Origin: an uncultured Bacteroidota bacterium
Lineage (GTDB): Bacteria > Bacteroidota > Bacteroidia > Bacteroidales > CAIWKO01
Length of the DNA: 24,355 nt
Assembly: GCA_937934705.1 (NCBI GenBank)
Contig: CALGYY010000124.1
Coordinates: forward strand, 1-24,355
Reading direction: 5' to 3'
The first letter of the stretch is position 1; the number at the start of each line of letters is the position of its first letter. The notes beneath the pieces were generated by a model. That model saw only the letters and a list, made by a program, of their open reading frames with translations, was not told where the DNA came from and searched no databases. A program made the translations under genes and the position numbers. Below, one piece after another: positions 23,999 through 24,355 of the stretch.

Positions 23999-24089
23999 GG
24001 AGAGATGGCCGAGTGGTCGAAGGCGCACGCCTGGAAAGTGTGTAACCGTCACAAGCGGTTCCAGGGTTCGAATCCCTGTCTCTCCGCCA
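23999..24089 (+). tRNA. tRNA-Ser (anticodon GGA)
   Basis: A 91-base cloverleaf with acceptor arms GGAGAGA/TCTCTCC, a 5-bp anticodon stem, a loop CTGGAAA with anticodon GGA at 24033-24035, a long variable arm (AACCG/CGGTT) typical of tRNA-Ser, a T arm CAGGG-TTCGAAT-CCCTG, discriminator G and an encoded CCA at 24087-24089. It decodes UCC and UCU. Confidence 0.97.
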
Positions 24090-24092
24090 AAC

Positions 24093-24120
24093 AAAAAGAT
24101 CCCGCGAAGCGGGATTTTTT
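24093..24120 (+). terminator. Terminator of tRNA-Ser
   Basis: ATCCCGC pairs with GCGGGAT around GAA, flanked by A-run and T-run, 3 bases past the CCA end. Confidence 0.85.
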
Positions 24121-24121
24121 G

Positions 24122-24165
24122 TTTTCCGAAGGCCCGCAAGCTTGCTTGCAAGGGCCGAAGGAAAA
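24122..24165. repeat. Hairpin downstream of the tRNA terminator
   Basis: Three nested arms pair: TTTTCC/GGAAAA, GGCCC/GGGCC and GCAAGC/GCTTGC, with small internal mismatches. No coding content is seen. Confidence 0.6.
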
Positions 24166-24180
24166 TAAAAAATCCGCGGT

Positions 24181-24235
24181 GTGCGAAGCACACAGGGATC
24201 TTTTTGTTTGAAGCTCCCCCCTTTGGGGATCATCC
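24181..24235. repeat. 55-bp direct repeat, copy 1
   Basis: Identical over 55 bases to 24301-24355; period exactly 120. It begins with the GTGCGAAGCAC hairpin and contains the inverted copy of the tRNA-end sequence. Confidence 0.85.
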
Positions 24236-24259
24236 GCCGGCTGGCGGATAATCCCCAAA
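24222..24259. repeat. Near-perfect hairpin between the direct repeats
   Basis: TTTGGGGAT-C-ATCCGCC pairs with GGCGGAT-A-ATCCCCAAA around GGCT: 16 pairs with one mismatch. Confidence 0.7.
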
Positions 24260-24300
24260 TAAATATGAGTTTGAGTGCGAGAGTGAGGAGGGGAGAAAGG

Positions 24301-24355
24301 GTGCGAAGCACACAGGGATCTTTTTGTTTGAAGCTCCCCCCTTTGGGGATCATCC
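24301..24355. repeat. 55-bp direct repeat, copy 2, reaching the window edge
   Basis: Identical to 24181-24235 and cut by the window end, so its true length is unknown. Confidence 0.85.

Larger units (their letters stand above)
24088..24210. repeat. Long inverted repeat starting at the tRNA 3' end
   Basis: A 16-base sequence at 24088-24103, beginning in the tRNA CCA end, is perfectly inverted at 24195-24210. Nested inside are the tRNA terminator, the hairpin at 24122-24165 (TTTTCC, GGCCC and GCAAGC arms) and GTGTGC-GAA-GCACAC at 24179-24193. Confidence 0.75.

Noticed and set aside
24005..24211. Plus-strand 68-codon frame through the tRNA
   Set aside because: It lies inside the tRNA and the palindromic repeats.
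23922..24353. Minus-strand open frames across the tRNA (143, 76 and 69 codons), including the phrases GETGIRTLEP and RQGFEPWN
   Set aside because: They are antisense to tRNA-Ser and its repeats; such frames are a well-known annotation artefact.

Overview
The window looks like a stretch of a Bacteroidota chromosome, probably Bacteroidales or a relative. This is inference from gene content and signals: promoters match the Bacteroidota consensus (TTG, about 19 bp, TAnnTTTG), most genes lack Shine-Dalgarno sites, exported proteins carry short signal peptides ending in AQ, and there is an ExbB-ExbD-ExbD-TonB cluster, a futalosine-pathway menaquinone gene, and a DUF2520-KdsC-UbiA-Maf operon. No rRNA, CRISPR array, transposase or phage gene was seen. 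I found 22 protein genes and one tRNA.

Left part (1-9460). Positions 1-480 hold hairpins, a terminator and an unexplained open frame leaving the left edge. Next come a minus-strand outer-membrane beta-barrel protein, then on the plus strand a secreted leucine-rich-repeat protein, an ECF sigma factor, a membrane-anchored protein that may be its partner, a large protein joining a zinc-peptidase motif, a TolB-like propeller and a predicted beta-barrel, and a lipoprotein.

Middle (9505-17438). A tight four-gene operon encodes a DUF2520 Rossmann protein, a KDO-8-phosphate-phosphatase-like HAD enzyme, a UbiA prenyltransferase and a Maf nucleotide pyrophosphatase. It ends directly against the convergent mqnA (chorismate dehydratase), which overlaps an upstream EI24/CysZ-like membrane gene. 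A MgtC/DUF4010 membrane protein and an EamA transporter follow on the plus strand, facing a diheme cytochrome c peroxidase/MauG-type lipoprotein.

Right part (17470-23790). Two minus-strand operons lie in tandem, each with its own promoter and terminator. The first to be transcribed (from 23761-23790) encodes a small two-helix membrane protein, a PstS-like phosphate-binding lipoprotein without ABC partners, and a long TPR protein. The second encodes ExbB, two ExbD proteins and TonB, a proton-driven energiser of outer-membrane transport. Upstream of each operon promoter lies the same paired motif, two TAACTG-containing copies exactly 21 bp apart. This is the best candidate here for an undescribed regulatory link between the two operons.

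The right end (23999-24355) holds tRNA-Ser(GGA), its terminator, and a dense set of palindromes plus a 55-bp direct repeat that reaches the window edge.
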